Shown here piece after piece: positions 50,570 to 62,368 of a stretch of 64,000 nucleotides of DNA. Numbering within the stretch: position 1 is the first letter of the stretch; each line of letters opens with the position of its first letter. The notes under the pieces were generated by a model. That model searched no databases, was not told the origin of the DNA, and worked only from the letters and a program-made list of their open reading frames with translations. The stretch is from UBA6544 sp049601975. GTDB lineage: Bacteria; Pseudomonadota; Alphaproteobacteria; UBA8366. Location: positions 1-64,000 of the forward strand of contig JBMYRC010000006.1 of the NCBI GenBank assembly GCA_049601975.1. The letters run 5' to 3'. The position numbers and the translations under genes were made by a program.

Positions 50570-51634
50570 CTATCCTAAGAACCAATCCAATATCTTTGAA
50601 TTCTCGTCGCGGGGATAGGTGTGAGAAAGGTTGGCGATCTCACGGTAGACGATTTCGGCACCGCGCTCTTGCAGCACCTGATGGGCGACACGCGCGACGT
50701 CGATGTCGAACATCCAATCCTGCACCCCGTGGGTCAGGTAAATGGGGCGGCCATCGATATTCGCCGGGCCCAGAATTTCCAACATCATGACATGGAAACT
50801 CGCCGATATCGGTGCCAAATGCGTAAATGGTGAGGATGCCTTCAAGCCGCTCATATAGGTGAAGGTTCCGCCGTCACTCATGCCGGTCATCAACAGACGC
50901 TCGCCGTCTACGTTCCAGCGCTGACGGGTTGCGTCCAGAATCGTTTCGATATTCTCGTCGTCGACTTCCGGCTGCATCAGTGACCAAGTATCGCCCCGCG
51001 CCGTTGGACTGATCACAATGAACCCTCGGCTGCGTGCTTCCTTCAGCCAAGTCCACAGGAACGCCCGTCCGTGCCCGCTGCCCCCATGCAGCGCCACAAC
51101 GACGGGATACGCGACCTCGTGGTCGTAATACTCCGGGATGTAGATCGAGCAGCCGCCCTTTTCGTCACGCTCGTTCTTAAAATGCAATACCCCGGTATCT
51201 TCGCGAGGAACCGCGCCTGAAATGCGCGCCAGTAACCTGGCATCTTCTTGTCTGTGTTCTTCCAGAAAGAACCCACTCACCGACGGGAAAAGCGGTGCCG
51301 CTGGGTACAGCGTCTCAAACGCGTAGGGTGTGTACCGCAACGCCCGGTAAGCCATGAAGATCCCATCGGGATCGTCCGGCGTATCGACGAATGCAGTAAT
51401 CGCCTTTTGCGTCAGCTCAAAACTCGTATCGACCGATTGACGGATAGCCTCCGTTCCACTCGGCCATTCGCTCTCTGTGGTCCCTCGACGGGCTTCCTCC
51501 AAAGGAGCCTTGTGGACCGAGACCTTTTCCTTCAATTGGTCGATCAAAACCGGATGGAGATGCCGTTGCACCCCCATCAGTGAATTAAGCGCCGCCAATA
51601 AAGGCTCTATCCGCGTTTCAATCTCTGTCGTCAT
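50570..51634 (-). CDS. Alpha/beta hydrolase (feruloyl-esterase/phospholipase-like)
   Basis: A 354-residue hydrolase with an N-terminal helical region of about 150 residues and a C-terminal catalytic domain: PVVVALHGGSGHGRAFLW (oxyanion), nucleophile in MTGMSDGGTFTYM, and late LTHGVQDWMFDIDVAR (Asp) and NLSHTYPRDENSK (His). The start is ATG 51634, as the open frame upstream (to 51742) overlaps the luciferase-like gene and lacks similarity. Cytoplasmic. Preceded by a luciferase-like gene 11 bases upstream on the same strand, so likely cotranscribed. Substrate unknown. Confidence 0.82.
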   Translation of the reverse strand: MTTEIETRIEPLLAALNSLMGVQRHLHPVLIDQLKEKVSVHKAPLEEARRGTTESEWPSGTEAIRQSVDTSFELTQKAITAFVDTPDDPDGIFMAYRALRYTPYAFETLYPAAPLFPSVSGFFLEEHRQEDARLLARISGAVPREDTGVLHFKNERDEKGGCSIYIPEYYDHEVAYPVVVALHGGSGHGRAFLWTWLKEARSRGFIVISPTARGDTWSLMQPEVDDENIETILDATRQRWNVDGERLLMTGMSDGGTFTYMSGLKASSPFTHLAPISASFHVMMLEILGPANIDGRPIYLTHGVQDWMFDIDVARVAHQVLQERGAEIVYREIANLSHTYPRDENSKILDWFLG

Positions 51635-51645
51635 GGCCCGAGACC

Positions 51646-52674
51646 CTATGGTACCAAGTCCATAATTTCTTCCAACTCGGCGATGCGTTCGTTCTGTGGC
51701 TGGTCCGGGTCGACCCGCAATGAGAGCGAGGTAATCCCGCAAGCCTCATACGCCTTGAAGCGCTCCTTCACCATCTCCGGCGTACCGAATGCGCCGAATT
51801 GCGTCACCATCTCGTCGGGCACGCGAGCCGCCGCTTCGTCGCGCTTGCCCTCAATCCACAGTTTTTGGATTGCCAAAGCGTCATCCGTGAACCCCGCCCG
51901 CTTAAAGGCGTCATTATAGAAATTGGTTTGCGCCGACCCCATCGCGCCCATTTGAAAGGCGACGCCGGGACGGCGGGCATCGATTATCTCTTCCACGTTC
52001 TCACCGACAGATACCTGACAGCCGGCATGTAGTTCGACATTTGCCATCGAACGTCCGGCCTTGGCCGCGCCGTCGCGGATATAAGCGAGATGCGCGTCCG
52101 CATGGTCCGGCGAGAACGAGGTGCCGAGCCATCCATCCGCACCGGCCCCCGTGAACTCCAATGATTTCGGGGCCAACGTCGCAAGGAAGATCGGGATGTC
52201 CGCCGGCGGATGGTTGAGGCGGATCGCCTTCCCTTCTCCACCGGGCCGCGGCAAGGTGTGATACTTTCCGTCAAACGACAGTTTCTCACCCCGAAAGGCC
52301 ATGCGCAAAATCTCGACCGTTTCTTTTAAGCGACTCAAGGGCGCTCGATATGGCACGCCGTGCAATCCCTCCACGACCTGCGGGCCGCTGACACCCAGGC
52401 CCAGGATAAACCGTCCATCGGAGATATCGTGCATCGAGAGCGCTGTCATAGCAGTCATCGACGGAACCCGGGCACTGATCTGCATGATCCCGGAGCCAAG
52501 ACGAATCATTTCCGTCTGTCCGGCAAGATACGCCAAGCACGTCACCGCATCATGTCCCCATGCCTCTGCCGACCAAACCGTGTTAACGCCTAACTGTTCC
52601 GCTTTCTGAACATATTCGGTCAAATCCTTGATGCCGGTGCGGCCATACGCACCGAGGGAAACAGATGTTTTCAT
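51646..52674 (-). CDS. Luciferase-like (LLM class) oxidoreductase, possibly F420-dependent type
   Basis: A 342-residue luciferase-like barrel: MKTSVSLGAYGRTGIKDLTE, VNTVWSAEAWGHDAVTCLAY, IRLGSGIMQISARVPSMTAM (about 55-75), RFILGLGVSGPQVVEGLHGV (about 90), and DGWLGTSFSPDHA. The IMQISARVP and LGVSGPQVVEG segments are the pattern of the methylene-tetrahydromethanopterin-reductase-like/F420 branch, but such genes also occur with FMN in proteobacteria. ATG 52674 follows AAGGAG. First gene of a pair with the hydrolase, divergent from the acyl-CoA ligase. Confidence 0.87.
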   Translation of the reverse strand: MKTSVSLGAYGRTGIKDLTEYVQKAEQLGVNTVWSAEAWGHDAVTCLAYLAGQTEMIRLGSGIMQISARVPSMTAMTALSMHDISDGRFILGLGVSGPQVVEGLHGVPYRAPLSRLKETVEILRMAFRGEKLSFDGKYHTLPRPGGEGKAIRLNHPPADIPIFLATLAPKSLEFTGAGADGWLGTSFSPDHADAHLAYIRDGAAKAGRSMANVELHAGCQVSVGENVEEIIDARRPGVAFQMGAMGSAQTNFYNDAFKRAGFTDDALAIQKLWIEGKRDEAAARVPDEMVTQFGAFGTPEMVKERFKAYEACGITSLSLRVDPDQPQNERIAELEEIMDLVP

Positions 52675-52778
52675 GGGATTGCTCCTTCGTGCATTCCGTC
52701 TTGATTTGTCGAACGATATAGGCCGAATTTCAAGCATGGGGAATTGAATTCACGACACCGCAAACGACATTCTTCCCC

Positions 52779-54398
52779 ATGGAATGGACAGGCATGAAAA
52801 TCGGCGAAGCACTGCAATACTCGGCTGACAAATGGCCGGAGAGCGACTTCGTCGTCGGCATGGGTGAGCGCATTACCTATGCGGAATTCAACGGGAGGGT
52901 CGATCGCTTGGCGACCGGCCTGATGGGCCTTGGCATAGTGCGTGGCGATCATGTCGCCTGTTGGCTCACCAACGGCCCCGATTGGATTATGACGTGGCTC
53001 GCATGTTGCCGTCTCGGCGCGACAGTCGTCTCAATCAATACGCGGTACAAGACCCAGGAAGTCGAATTCATTCTGCGGCAGTCAGACGCCAAACTTTTGG
53101 TGGCAATGCCGAGCTATTGGGAAATTGACTATCTCTCGATGATTTCCGAAATGGTGCCGGGCTACGAGACTTCGACGCCCGGCAGTCTCGAATGCGACAG
53201 TCTTCCGGAACTCCGGGGCGTCCTCCTGTGGCAAGATGAATCCCATCCGGGCACAATTTCGCTACATACCCTGCAAGCGAACGATGCCGATCGCGCGGCA
53301 CTCGATGCGGCGGCGGCAACATTGGAGACAGAAGACCCGGTCGTCATCATATACACCTCCGGCACCACCGGCGTGCCTAAGGGTGCCATGCATTGCCATC
53401 GCGTCCTGTTGGAGGGCCGCGACATCGCCAAGGCCCTGCATATGGAGGCGGGCGATAACGTGCTCTGCCATTTGCCGCTCTATCACGTCGCCGGCAGCGT
53501 CGCGACAGTGATGCCCGCCATGCAACATGGCGCGACCGTCGTCACTATGGAACAATGGGAGCCCACCGCCGCCATCGATCTGATCGAGCGCGAACGCGTC
53601 AATATTATGGGCGGTATCCCAACCCACTTCATCGACATGCTTGGCGTGCCTGGTGTCGAGCAACGTGACACTCATTGCTTGAAATCGGCCTGGATTGGCG
53701 GCGCGCCGGTCACGCCGAAATTAGCACGAGCCGCAAAAGACATTCTTAAGTTCGATGCTCTGCAGGCAGTTTATGGTCTGACAGAGACGATGGGCGGCAC
53801 GACACTAAGCGAGTTCGAGGCCCCCATCGAAGTAACCTGCGAGAACAAAGGCAAGCCGATCGGCAGCTTCGAGGTAAAGGTCGTCCAAAACGAATCCGGG
53901 GAGTCCGCCGACATCGATGAAGACGGTGAAATCTGGGTGCGCGGCTATACCGTCATGCTGGGTTACTACAAAAACGAAGAAGCGACCCGCGAGGCCATAA
54001 CACCCGAAGGATGGTTCCGAACAGGCGATCTCGGTCATTACGACAAAGACGGTTATTTAAAAATCACAGGACGCGCGAAGGAGATGTTCATAGTTGGCGG
54101 CAGCAACGCCTATCCAGCGGAGATTGAGCGTTACCTGGAAACCCACCCAAAGGTCGGCCAAGCAGTCGTCTGCGGAGCTCCGCACGAGCGGTTAGGCGAG
54201 GTTTGTTTCGCCTTCGTCATGCCCAAAGCAGGAGAACAGCTCACCGAGGGTGAAATCGTCGAATATTGCCGCGGTCAAATCGCCGACTATAAGGTCCCCC
54301 GCCATGTCGACGTCGTCGAGGATTTTCCTCGTACGACCACTAATAAAATCCAACGATTCATCCTGCAAAAAGAAATCGCGGATCGGTTCTCCGGATGA
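52779..54398 (+). CDS. Acyl-CoA synthetase (AMP-forming)
   Basis: A 539-residue ANL enzyme: P-loop IIYTSGTTGVPKGAMHCH (about 190-207), LPLYHVAGSVATVMPAM, GGAPVTPKLARA, YGLTETMGGTTLSEFE, GWFRTGDLGHYDKDGYL (about 410) and TTNKIQRFIL with the C-terminal Lys. Activates a carboxylic acid to its CoA thioester; the N-terminal fatty-acid-like substrate range is unknown. It overlaps the following NIPSNAP-like gene by 4 bases (ATGA). Divergent from the luciferase-like gene. Confidence 0.93.
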   Translation: MEWTGMKIGEALQYSADKWPESDFVVGMGERITYAEFNGRVDRLATGLMGLGIVRGDHVACWLTNGPDWIMTWLACCRLGATVVSINTRYKTQEVEFILRQSDAKLLVAMPSYWEIDYLSMISEMVPGYETSTPGSLECDSLPELRGVLLWQDESHPGTISLHTLQANDADRAALDAAAATLETEDPVVIIYTSGTTGVPKGAMHCHRVLLEGRDIAKALHMEAGDNVLCHLPLYHVAGSVATVMPAMQHGATVVTMEQWEPTAAIDLIERERVNIMGGIPTHFIDMLGVPGVEQRDTHCLKSAWIGGAPVTPKLARAAKDILKFDALQAVYGLTETMGGTTLSEFEAPIEVTCENKGKPIGSFEVKVVQNESGESADIDEDGEIWVRGYTVMLGYYKNEEATREAITPEGWFRTGDLGHYDKDGYLKITGRAKEMFIVGGSNAYPAEIERYLETHPKVGQAVVCGAPHERLGEVCFAFVMPKAGEQLTEGEIVEYCRGQIADYKVPRHVDVVEDFPRTTTNKIQRFILQKEIADRFSG

Positions 54399-55096
54399 TC
54401 TACCAGCATCGAATCGTCATCGCCCGGAGCGGCAAGCTAGAAAAACGCCACGTCGAATTTCAGGCGCATACCATGAACGCTCTGGACGAAGCGGGCTCAG
54501 TTCTCATCGGCGCGTGGGAGGTCTATATCGGCAATGAGGCCGGCAGTGCCGTCTGGCAGCTGCGCCAATTCGAGAGCATGGCCGCCTGGGAAATCCACCA
54601 AGATAAGGTACGCGCGGATGCGGCCCTTTCCGCCGCGCGACAGCAGAACCTTTATCCGCATTTGGACGAGATCAATACATCGATTCTGCGGCTCGCTGAC
54701 GTGTCGCCGCCCCTGGCGACTGAGTGGCCCGCCATCGACGACGTTCGGGGACAAGCGCGTGGTTACATCGAACAGCGTACGATACGGTTTCGCGTCGGTG
54801 GCTCTTTAGAGCATCACGAATTCTACCGCGAGAATGTCATGCCGGCACTGGATAGAGACCGCGCCCGCCTAATCGGATTGTTCGACACGATCATCGGCGA
54901 CGGCACGACCAACGGTAAATCCATGCAAAGTGTGGAATTGCGCCATTTTCCCGACCTTACCGCATGGCAGGTTTGGCGCGAGGCGCAAGACGACGATCCC
55001 GCGCTTTCCAAACTCATCAAGCAGAACTGGATGCCCTATGTTTTGGAGATGCACAGCGTCCTGATGCGGCCGCTCGACTACAGCCGCATTCGGTGA
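54395..55096 (+). CDS. NIPSNAP-like protein with two repeated domains
   Basis: A 233-residue protein made of two related alpha/beta halves (about 1-115 and 120-230), each with a pattern W/I-x-x-H/F-x-x-W (VWQLRQFESMAAWEIHQDKV; VELRHFPDLTAWQVWREAQD) like the ferredoxin-like NIPSNAP/dimeric barrel. Role unknown; may be an accessory to the acyl-CoA ligase to which it is translationally coupled. No signal peptide. Confidence 0.75.
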   Translation: MIYQHRIVIARSGKLEKRHVEFQAHTMNALDEAGSVLIGAWEVYIGNEAGSAVWQLRQFESMAAWEIHQDKVRADAALSAARQQNLYPHLDEINTSILRLADVSPPLATEWPAIDDVRGQARGYIEQRTIRFRVGGSLEHHEFYRENVMPALDRDRARLIGLFDTIIGDGTTNGKSMQSVELRHFPDLTAWQVWREAQDDDPALSKLIKQNWMPYVLEMHSVLMRPLDYSRIR

Positions 55097-55109
55097 CAGA
55101 AACGCTTGC

Positions 55110-55871
55110 CTAGTACTGGATACGTGTCGTCGCCGCGCCGTCGACCACCAGGTTCACACCGCTGATATAACTGGCAGCAGGGCTGGCAAGGAACACCGCC
55201 CCGTTGGCGACTTCTTCCGGGGTGCAGAAACGGCCCATGGGATTGCGCTTGATAGCCATCGCGAAGCGATCGGGGTCTTCAGTTTTGTTGCGCTCCCACA
55301 CCCCGCCTTCGAAATAGACCGCGCCTGGCGACACTGAATTCGCGCGAATACCTTTGGCTGCGAAATTGGTACTGATCCCGGACATGTAACTGATCAGCGC
55401 TGCCTTCACACCGCTATAGGCGCGCACACCACCTGACACATTCACCGCCGCCGTGCTGGAGATCGAGACGATCGATCCGCACTCTGATTGCTCAAGGTAG
55501 GGCATCGCACTTTCAACGGCCCGCACGGTGCCTAGAATGTCGACATCGAGACCGCGTTGCCACGCCTCTTCATCCGCGCCCGCGACCAAAGAACTCGCGT
55601 TCGCGACCAGGATATCGACCCCGCCCAAGGTCTCGGCGGTTGCTTTCATCCAAGCGCGGAATGCGCCATCGTCGGTGACATCCGCCGTCCCCCCGATAAC
55701 ATGGGTATCGCCACCAGAAAGAGCGTTCACCGCATCCGTCACGTCTGCTTCATTTCGAGCACAAAATCCGACGTGGCAGCCCTCCGAGACAAGTAGATCG
55801 ACAATACGCCGTCCGATGCCTTTCGAGCCGCCGGTCACGATGGCTCGTTTACCGCTGAGACCTAGGTCCAT
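55110..55871 (-). CDS. Short-chain dehydrogenase/reductase
   Basis: A 253-residue SDR: MDLGLSGKRAIVTGGSKGIG with the cofactor loop, NASSLV, SISSTAAVNVSGGVRAYSGV KAAL with the Ser, Tyr and Lys (about 140-165), and SGVNLVVDGAATTRIQY at the end. Oxidoreductase for an alcohol or 3-hydroxyacyl compound; substrate open. Single gene, convergent with the NIPSNAP-like gene (13 bases) and upstream of gltD on the same strand (38 bases). Confidence 0.88.
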   Translation of the reverse strand: MDLGLSGKRAIVTGGSKGIGRRIVDLLVSEGCHVGFCARNEADVTDAVNALSGGDTHVIGGTADVTDDGAFRAWMKATAETLGGVDILVANASSLVAGADEEAWQRGLDVDILGTVRAVESAMPYLEQSECGSIVSISSTAAVNVSGGVRAYSGVKAALISYMSGISTNFAAKGIRANSVSPGAVYFEGGVWERNKTEDPDRFAMAIKRNPMGRFCTPEEVANGAVFLASPAASYISGVNLVVDGAATTRIQY

Positions 55872-55909
55872 GGTATTTCTCCCCTATCCGATTTTCTTGA
55901 TTACGCGGT

Positions 55910-57352
55910 TTAGCGCGGCAGATCGGTGGTGCCCATCAGGTATTCGTCGATGGAGCGCGCGCATTGACGACCTTCGCGGATCGCCCATACGACCAGCGAT
56001 TGGCCGCGCCGCATATCACCGGCGGCAAAGACCTTATTGACCGATGTGCGGTACTCTTCCGTGTTCGCGTCGACATTGCCACGCGGGTCGAGTTTCAGAC
56101 CGAGCGTCTCGACCATTCCTTCCTGAACCGGATGCACGAACCCCATGGCGAGAAGCACCAGATCGGCTTTCAATTCGAACTCAGAGCCGTCGACTTCCTG
56201 CATCTCCATGCGGCCGTCCTCGCCTGTTGCCCACTCGAGACGAATACCGTTCAGTGCCGTCACTTTACTATTGGTCCCGGAGAACGTCTTTGTGCCCACG
56301 GACCAATCGCGCTCACAGCCTTCTTCGTGGGAACTGGAAGTGCGCAGCTTCATCGGCCAATCGGGCCAGGTCAGCGCCTTATTTTCGCGCTCCGGCGGTT
56401 GCGGCAGTAATTCCAACTGGGTAACGGATTTGGCGCCGTGACGGAACGAAGTGCCAACACAATCCGAGCCCGTATCACCGCCACCGATGACGACGACATG
56501 CTTGTCCGTCGCCATGATCGACACATCGTCCGGCACGTCCACGCCCGCATTCCGGTCGTTTTGCTGGGAGAGAAATTCCATCGCAAAGTGGACACCATCG
56601 AACTCACGACCCGGCACCGGTAAATCACGGGGCTTCTCGGCGCCACCACACAGAGCAACCGCGTCGAAATCAGTCATCAGCGTTTCAATTTCTACATTCA
56701 CACCAACATGACTGTTGGAACGGAACTCGACCCCTTCGGTCTGCATCTGCGCCATCCGACGGTCGATCAGGTGCTTCTCCATCTTAAAGTCGGGAATACC
56801 GATCCGCATAAGTCCACCGATCCGCTCGCTCTTCTCGAAGACGACGACTTTATGACCCGCTCGTGCAAGCTGTTGCGCGCAGGCGAGGCCGGCAGGGCCG
56901 GAGCCGATAACGGCAACGCGCTTATCCGTGTGGCGTGCGGGCGGCAGTGGCCTAATCCAACCTTCTTCCCAACCGCGATCGACAATCGAGCATTCAATGG
57001 TTTTAATCGTCACCGGCGCATCGTCGATGTTCAATGTGCAGGCCGCCTCGCACGGAGCGGGGCAAATGCGACCCGTGAATTCCGGGAAATTATTGGTGGA
57101 GTGGAGCGTATCCAGGGCTTCCCGCCATTTGTCGCGATAGACCAGATCGTTCCATTCTGGAATTATATTGTTCACCGGGCAGCCCTGATGACAATACGGA
57201 ATGCCGCAATCCATGCAGCGCGCACCTTGTTCGGAAGCTTTTTCCGAAGATAACGGAATCACGAATTCCTTGTAGTGATTGACGCGCTCCTCGACCGGGG
57301 CATAGCGCCGGTCGTCTCGCTCAATCTCGAGAAATCCAGTCGGGTTACCCAT
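55910..57352 (-). CDS. gltD: Glutamate synthase (NADPH) small subunit
   Basis: Delivers electrons from NADPH to the GltB subunit through FAD and 4Fe-4S clusters. The 480-residue protein has [20 protein letters not shown] and [12 protein letters not shown] (Fe-S ligands, about residues 43-60 and 92-105), FAD motif [20 protein letters not shown] (about 145-165), and NADPH loop [16 protein letters not shown] (about 285-300). Follows gltB by 3 bases, so the two make one operon. Confidence 0.97.
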   Translation of the reverse strand: MGNPTGFLEIERDDRRYAPVEERVNHYKEFVIPLSSEKASEQGARCMDCGIPYCHQGCPVNNIIPEWNDLVYRDKWREALDTLHSTNNFPEFTGRICPAPCEAACTLNIDDAPVTIKTIECSIVDRGWEEGWIRPLPPARHTDKRVAVIGSGPAGLACAQQLARAGHKVVVFEKSERIGGLMRIGIPDFKMEKHLIDRRMAQMQTEGVEFRSNSHVGVNVEIETLMTDFDAVALCGGAEKPRDLPVPGREFDGVHFAMEFLSQQNDRNAGVDVPDDVSIMATDKHVVVIGGGDTGSDCVGTSFRHGAKSVTQLELLPQPPERENKALTWPDWPMKLRTSSSHEEGCERDWSVGTKTFSGTNSKVTALNGIRLEWATGEDGRMEMQEVDGSEFELKADLVLLAMGFVHPVQEGMVETLGLKLDPRGNVDANTEEYRTSVNKVFAAGDMRRGQSLVVWAIREGRQCARSIDEYLMGTTDLPR

Positions 57353-57355
57353 GAT

Positions 57356-60300
57356 TTATTCTCCGCCCGCAGCAGCCGCGCTGCGCTCTTCCAATTCGGC
57401 CTTGGCCTGCATTTCGTGCAACGCCCGTCGGTATTCGACCGGCATGACCTTCACGAACTTCGGAAGATAGTTGTCCCAATCATCGAGAATGGCCCGCGCC
57501 CGGTCACTGCCGGTATAGTGCTGATGATTCTCGATAAGTCCCCGCAAGCGCCGTTCGTCATAACGCGTCATATCAGACGACGGGTCGATGCCATCGTCAT
57601 TCGCCGCGCGTTCTTCCCTCGGCACCGCCTCCAATTCCACCATGCTCTTGTTGCAAAGACTGTCGAAAGCGTTCTTCTCGTCGAGCACATAAGCGATTCC
57701 ACCGGACATGCCGGCCGCGAAATTGCGCCCCGTTTCACCCAATACAACGACGACACCACCGGTCATGTACTCCGCTCCGTGATCGCCGCAACCTTCGACC
57801 ACCGCCGATGCACCAGAGTTCCGTACCGCGAACCGCTCGCCGGCTACGCCACGGAAATAGCATTCGCCCGCAATGGCGCCGTAGAGCACTGTATTGCCAA
57901 CAATGATGTTCTCTTCCGGCACAAGCTGACTGTCCGGTGAGGGGTAGATGGCAATGCGGCCGCCGGACAATCCCTTACCGACATAATCGTTCGCATCGCC
58001 GACCAGCTCGAACGAGACACCATGCGACAACCAGGCTCCGAAGCTCTGCCCGGCATTCCCGGTGAATTTCACATGGATCGAATCTTCGGATAGGCCCGCA
58101 TGGCCGTGCTGTTTCGCGATCTCGCCCGACATCATCGCGCCGACTGTGCGATTGATATTGCGGATCGGGCTTTCGAAACTGACCGGTGCACCACCGTCGA
58201 TGGCACCCTTCGCTTTGGCGATCAGCTCGTTATCAAGCGCCTTCTCCAAGCCGTGATCTTGATCTTCGCAATTAAAGAGCGCCACGCCTTCTGGTGCCTC
58301 GATGGGAGCCAACAAACGTGAGAGATCAATGTTCTGAGCTTTCCAATGATCGACCGCATTGTTCATGTCGAGGATATCGCGGCGACCGATCATCTCATCA
58401 ATGGTCCGGAAGCCGAGCTCCGCCATGATCTCGCGAACTTCAGTGGCGATATAGGTGAAGAAATTAACCACATGTTCGGGCTGCCCAGTGAAGCGCTTGC
58501 GCAATTCGGGGTCCTGGGTCGCCACACCGACCGGGCATGTATTGAGATGACACTTCCGCATCATAATACAGCCTTCGGAAATCAGAGCCGCCGTAGCGAA
58601 ACCAAACTCGTCGGCACCGAGCAATGCCCCGATGATAACATCGCGTCCCGTCCGCAAACCACCGTCGACCTGTACCGCGATGCGGCCGCGCAATCCGTTC
58701 ATGACCAGCGTTTGATGAGTTTCGGCCAGACCGAGCTCCCACGGTCCACCGGCATTTAGCAATGATGTCAGAGGGCTAGCGCCCGTTCCTCCATCATGAC
58801 CTGAGATCGTGACATGATCTGAATACGCCTTGCTGACGCCCGCCGCGACCGTGCCGACACCAACTTCGGAGACCAGCTTTACGGAAATACGCGCCTGCGG
58901 ATTAACGTTCTTCAGATCGTGGATGAGCTGTGCCAAATCCTCGATCGAATAGATATCGTGGTGCGGCGGCGGTGAAATCAGTCCAACGCCCGGTGTCGAA
59001 TGTCGCACGCGGGCAATCCATTCATCGACCTTGTCGCCCGGAAGCTGTCCGCCTTCGCCGGGCTTAGCGCCCTGAGCCATCTTGATCTGGATGTCATCCG
59101 CATTGACCAGATATTCCGTCGTCACACCAAAGCGGCCCGACGCGACCTGCTTGATCCGCGAACGCAAGGAATCGCCGTTTTCCATCGTACCGAAGCGGAT
59201 GGCTTCCTCGCCTCCCTCCCCAGTGTTGGAGCGCCCGCCGAGACGGTTCATGGCGATGGCCAAATTCGTGTGCGCTTCCCATGAGATGGAGCCAAAGGAC
59301 ATGGCCCCGGTCGCGAAGCGCTTCACGATTTCGGAGATCGGTTCGACTTCGTCGACAGAGATCGCCTCACGGTCGGACTTGATATCGAACAAGCCGCGCA
59401 AGTTCTTAAACTTGGTGGTCTGATCGTTGACCTTCGAGGTGTAGGTCTTGAAGAGCTTGTAATTGGCACTGCGGACCGCGTGCTGGAGCGTGCCGATGGT
59501 CTCCGGCGTCCAAACGTGTTCCTCGCCCCGGATGCGATAAGCGAGATCACCACCGACATCCAAGTCGCTGCGATAGATTGGCGCGTCGCCATACGCCGTT
59601 GCGTGGCGGCGTTCCGTCTCTTCCGCGATTTCAGGCAGACCCGCGCCTTCAACCTTCGCCGCGGTGCCAGTGAAAAAATCCTCGACGAATTTGCTCGACA
59701 ATCCGACCGCATCGAATATCTGCGCGCCGCAATATGACTGATAGGTGGAGATGCCCATCTTCGACATCACCTTCATCATACCTTTGCCGACAGCCTTGAT
59801 GTAATGTTTATGCGCGGTTTCGTCGTCGATCTCATTCGTGGTCTCGTGCACGAAGTTGCTCAACGTGTCGAAAGCGAGATAAGGGTTCATCGCCTCCGCG
59901 CCATATCCCGCCAATAGGCAGAAATCATGGACACGGCGGGCCTCACCGGTCTCCACCACCAAGCCCACTTCCGTGCGCAATCCTTCGCGAATTAGGTGAT
60001 GGTGAACCGCCCCAGTCGCCAACAACGCGGGCACGGCGACATGCTTCGCATCGACCCCACGGTCGGAGAGGATAATGATATTATGCTTTTGTTTTTCAAC
60101 GACTCTTTGCGCTTCTTCGCAAATGCGTTGAATCGCAACCTCCATCGTCACGGCATCATCGCCATCACAGCGATAACAGATGTCCAAGGTATAGGTCCGG
60201 AATGACCCATCAACATGGTTCTCGATCCGCCGAATCCGCTCCAAATCCGTATTCGACAGGATCGGTTGATCGACTTCGAGGCGCTTGTGCTCACCACCCG

Positions 60301-61996
60301 AACCAAGATCCATTAAGTCTGGGCGCGGCCCGATAAAGCTCACCAGCGACATCACCAATTCTTCGCGGATCGGATCGATAGGAGGATTCGTGACCTGCGC
60401 GAAATTCTGGAAGAAATAATCGGAGAGCATGCGTGGCTTGTCGGAGAGCGGGGCGAGCGGAATATCGCGGCCCATGGAGCCAATCGGGTCCTCGCCCTTC
60501 ACCGCCATCGGATCAAGAAAGAACTTCACGTCTTCCCGTGTGTAACCAAAAGCCTGCTGCATATCGAGCAGGGTCTCACTATCTGCCGCCATCGGACCGA
60601 TTTCCGCGGGCAGGTCGGAGAGATGGATTTGCGTCTGGTCGAGCCAGTCCTGATAGGGATAGGCATCGGCCAAACCGGATTTGAGTTCCTTGTCGGAGAT
60701 GATCCGGTGCTCTTCTAGATCGACCACCAACATCTTGCCCGGCTGCAGGCGCCATTTGCTGATGATTTTCTCTTCCGGGATATTCGGCAGCACGCCGACT
60801 TCGGACGCCATGATGACGAGGCCGTCATCGGTCACGATATAGCGGGCGGGTCGCAGTCCATTGCGGTCAAGCGTTGCCGCGATTTGCTTTCCATCCGTGA
60901 ACGCCATCGCCGCCGGTCCATCCCACGGCTCCATCAGGGCCGAATAATACTCATAGAAGGCCCGGCGTTTCGGATCCATCAGACCGTTACCGCTCCACGC
61001 TTCCGGGATCATCAGCATCATCGCATGGGAGAGCGAATAACCGCCCATCACCAACAATTCGAGCGCATTGTCGAAGGTCGAGGAATCGGACGGGCTGTCG
61101 CCGATGACCGGCCACAGTTTCTCCAAATCGTCACCGAGGACCTTGGATTTCATATTATGGCGGCGGGCATTCATCCAGTTGATGTTGCCGCGCACAGTAT
61201 TGATCTCGCCGTTATGGCAGAGGAAACGAAACGGCTGCGCCAGACGCCAGGACGGGAAGGTATTGGTCGAGAACCGCTGATGGAACAATGCCATCGCTGT
61301 TGCGAAGTCTGTATCCTGGAAGTCGAGATAGAATTTCGAAAGATTGGGCGCCAACACCATACCTTTGTAGACCATGGTGTGTGCCGACATCGAGACGACG
61401 TAGAAATCCTGCCATGCGGTGGCATTCTTATCCCAAAGCGCGTGATGCGCCTGTTTGCGGATCACATAGAGTTTGCGCTGGAAAGCCTCCGAATCCGGTG
61501 TCTCCGGCCCGCGCTGGATCAAGACCTGCCTGATGATCGGCTCGGCTTCCTTGACGCTCTCGCCAAGGACGCTGTTGTCGACCGGCACATCGCGCCATCC
61601 GATCAAAATTTGTCCCTCGCGCGAGATAGAAGTCTCGATTGCCTCCGCCGCGAGATCGCACTTCGTCGGATCGTTCGGCAGAAACACCATGCCGACCGCG
61701 TAGTCACCGACCGGCGGCAAGGTAATACCGCGCTCGGAGAAGACCTTGCGCATGAAGCCGTCAGGAATTTGAATAAGAATCCCCGCGCCGTCGCCCGCCA
61801 ACGGATCAGCGCCGATGGCGCCCCGGTGATCAAGGTTGTGGACGATCTCCAGCGCCTGGTGGACAATTTCGTGTTTCGGATCGTTATGAATGTTCGCTAT
61901 GAAACCGAATCCGCACGCATCATGCTCATTGACAGGGTCATATAGTCCCTGCTCAACAGGCAAACCAACATTGTTGCGCCGGATCTCGTGGCTCAT
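57356..61996 (-). CDS. gltB: Glutamate synthase large subunit
   Basis: Makes glutamate from glutamine and 2-oxoglutarate. The 1546-residue protein has a 27-residue propeptide followed by the class II amidotransferase nucleophile Cys28 ([14 protein letters not shown]), the glutaminase part to about residue 430, a central domain, the FMN synthase domain with [18 protein letters not shown] (about 890-910) and the 3Fe-4S cysteines [14 protein letters not shown] (about 1145), and the C-terminal GXGXG beta-helix. Antisense open frames as long as 353 codons occur but are shadows. Promoter expected in the A+T-rich stretch 62040-62100. Confidence 0.97.
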   Translation of the reverse strand: MSHEIRRNNVGLPVEQGLYDPVNEHDACGFGFIANIHNDPKHEIVHQALEIVHNLDHRGAIGADPLAGDGAGILIQIPDGFMRKVFSERGITLPPVGDYAVGMVFLPNDPTKCDLAAEAIETSISREGQILIGWRDVPVDNSVLGESVKEAEPIIRQVLIQRGPETPDSEAFQRKLYVIRKQAHHALWDKNATAWQDFYVVSMSAHTMVYKGMVLAPNLSKFYLDFQDTDFATAMALFHQRFSTNTFPSWRLAQPFRFLCHNGEINTVRGNINWMNARRHNMKSKVLGDDLEKLWPVIGDSPSDSSTFDNALELLVMGGYSLSHAMMLMIPEAWSGNGLMDPKRRAFYEYYSALMEPWDGPAAMAFTDGKQIAATLDRNGLRPARYIVTDDGLVIMASEVGVLPNIPEEKIISKWRLQPGKMLVVDLEEHRIISDKELKSGLADAYPYQDWLDQTQIHLSDLPAEIGPMAADSETLLDMQQAFGYTREDVKFFLDPMAVKGEDPIGSMGRDIPLAPLSDKPRMLSDYFFQNFAQVTNPPIDPIREELVMSLVSFIGPRPDLMDLGSGGEHKRLEVDQPILSNTDLERIRRIENHVDGSFRTYTLDICYRCDGDDAVTMEVAIQRICEEAQRVVEKQKHNIIILSDRGVDAKHVAVPALLATGAVHHHLIREGLRTEVGLVVETGEARRVHDFCLLAGYGAEAMNPYLAFDTLSNFVHETTNEIDDETAHKHYIKAVGKGMMKVMSKMGISTYQSYCGAQIFDAVGLSSKFVEDFFTGTAAKVEGAGLPEIAEETERRHATAYGDAPIYRSDLDVGGDLAYRIRGEEHVWTPETIGTLQHAVRSANYKLFKTYTSKVNDQTTKFKNLRGLFDIKSDREAISVDEVEPISEIVKRFATGAMSFGSISWEAHTNLAIAMNRLGGRSNTGEGGEEAIRFGTMENGDSLRSRIKQVASGRFGVTTEYLVNADDIQIKMAQGAKPGEGGQLPGDKVDEWIARVRHSTPGVGLISPPPHHDIYSIEDLAQLIHDLKNVNPQARISVKLVSEVGVGTVAAGVSKAYSDHVTISGHDGGTGASPLTSLLNAGGPWELGLAETHQTLVMNGLRGRIAVQVDGGLRTGRDVIIGALLGADEFGFATAALISEGCIMMRKCHLNTCPVGVATQDPELRKRFTGQPEHVVNFFTYIATEVREIMAELGFRTIDEMIGRRDILDMNNAVDHWKAQNIDLSRLLAPIEAPEGVALFNCEDQDHGLEKALDNELIAKAKGAIDGGAPVSFESPIRNINRTVGAMMSGEIAKQHGHAGLSEDSIHVKFTGNAGQSFGAWLSHGVSFELVGDANDYVGKGLSGGRIAIYPSPDSQLVPEENIIVGNTVLYGAIAGECYFRGVAGERFAVRNSGASAVVEGCGDHGAEYMTGGVVVVLGETGRNFAAGMSGGIAYVLDEKNAFDSLCNKSMVELEAVPREERAANDDGIDPSSDMTRYDERRLRGLIENHQHYTGSDRARAILDDWDNYLPKFVKVMPVEYRRALHEMQAKAELEERSAAAAGGE

Positions 61997-62368
61997 GCGT
62001 TAACTCCCAATAGGCTCCGCGGAGGGCCGGATTAAATAGCAAGCCCCAGCGGAAACAGAAAATAGTTTATTTCACCAAAATATAAATTTAATAATATCAA
62101 TGTCTTGAGATGGGAATTCCGAGTCTATTTTCAAGTCTGGGGTCGTATGATTTTAAGAATCAGTTCAAATCCAACAATTTGCCTTGTTTCGGCCGGAAGA
62201 TATCCACTCCCGTCCTCGGTACTCAGATATTCAATCTCAGGCCCAAATTCTGGATCGCGTGCCGCGTCCGGATTGCCACCAAATCTAAATCTGGCATTCC
62301 AGGGTGGTCGTTAGACCGAACCCAGAACTATGGCCTGAGCATGACATTCCACTTGCTCCTACCATTCG
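61997..62368. other. Gene-free region upstream of gltB
   Basis: About 370 bases. It has an A+T-rich block (about 62058-62104) directly upstream of gltB that must contain the promoter; I see no clear NtrC or sigma-54 site. The rest (62105-62368) is open on the plus strand in short frames with no similarity I recognise, and lies 3' of the minus-strand Asp/Glu racemase gene. Confidence 0.6.

Noticed and set aside
60884..61945. 353-codon open frame on the plus strand opposite gltB
   Set aside because: Shadow of the strongly conserved gltB frame; Arg/His/Gln-rich composition without family pattern.
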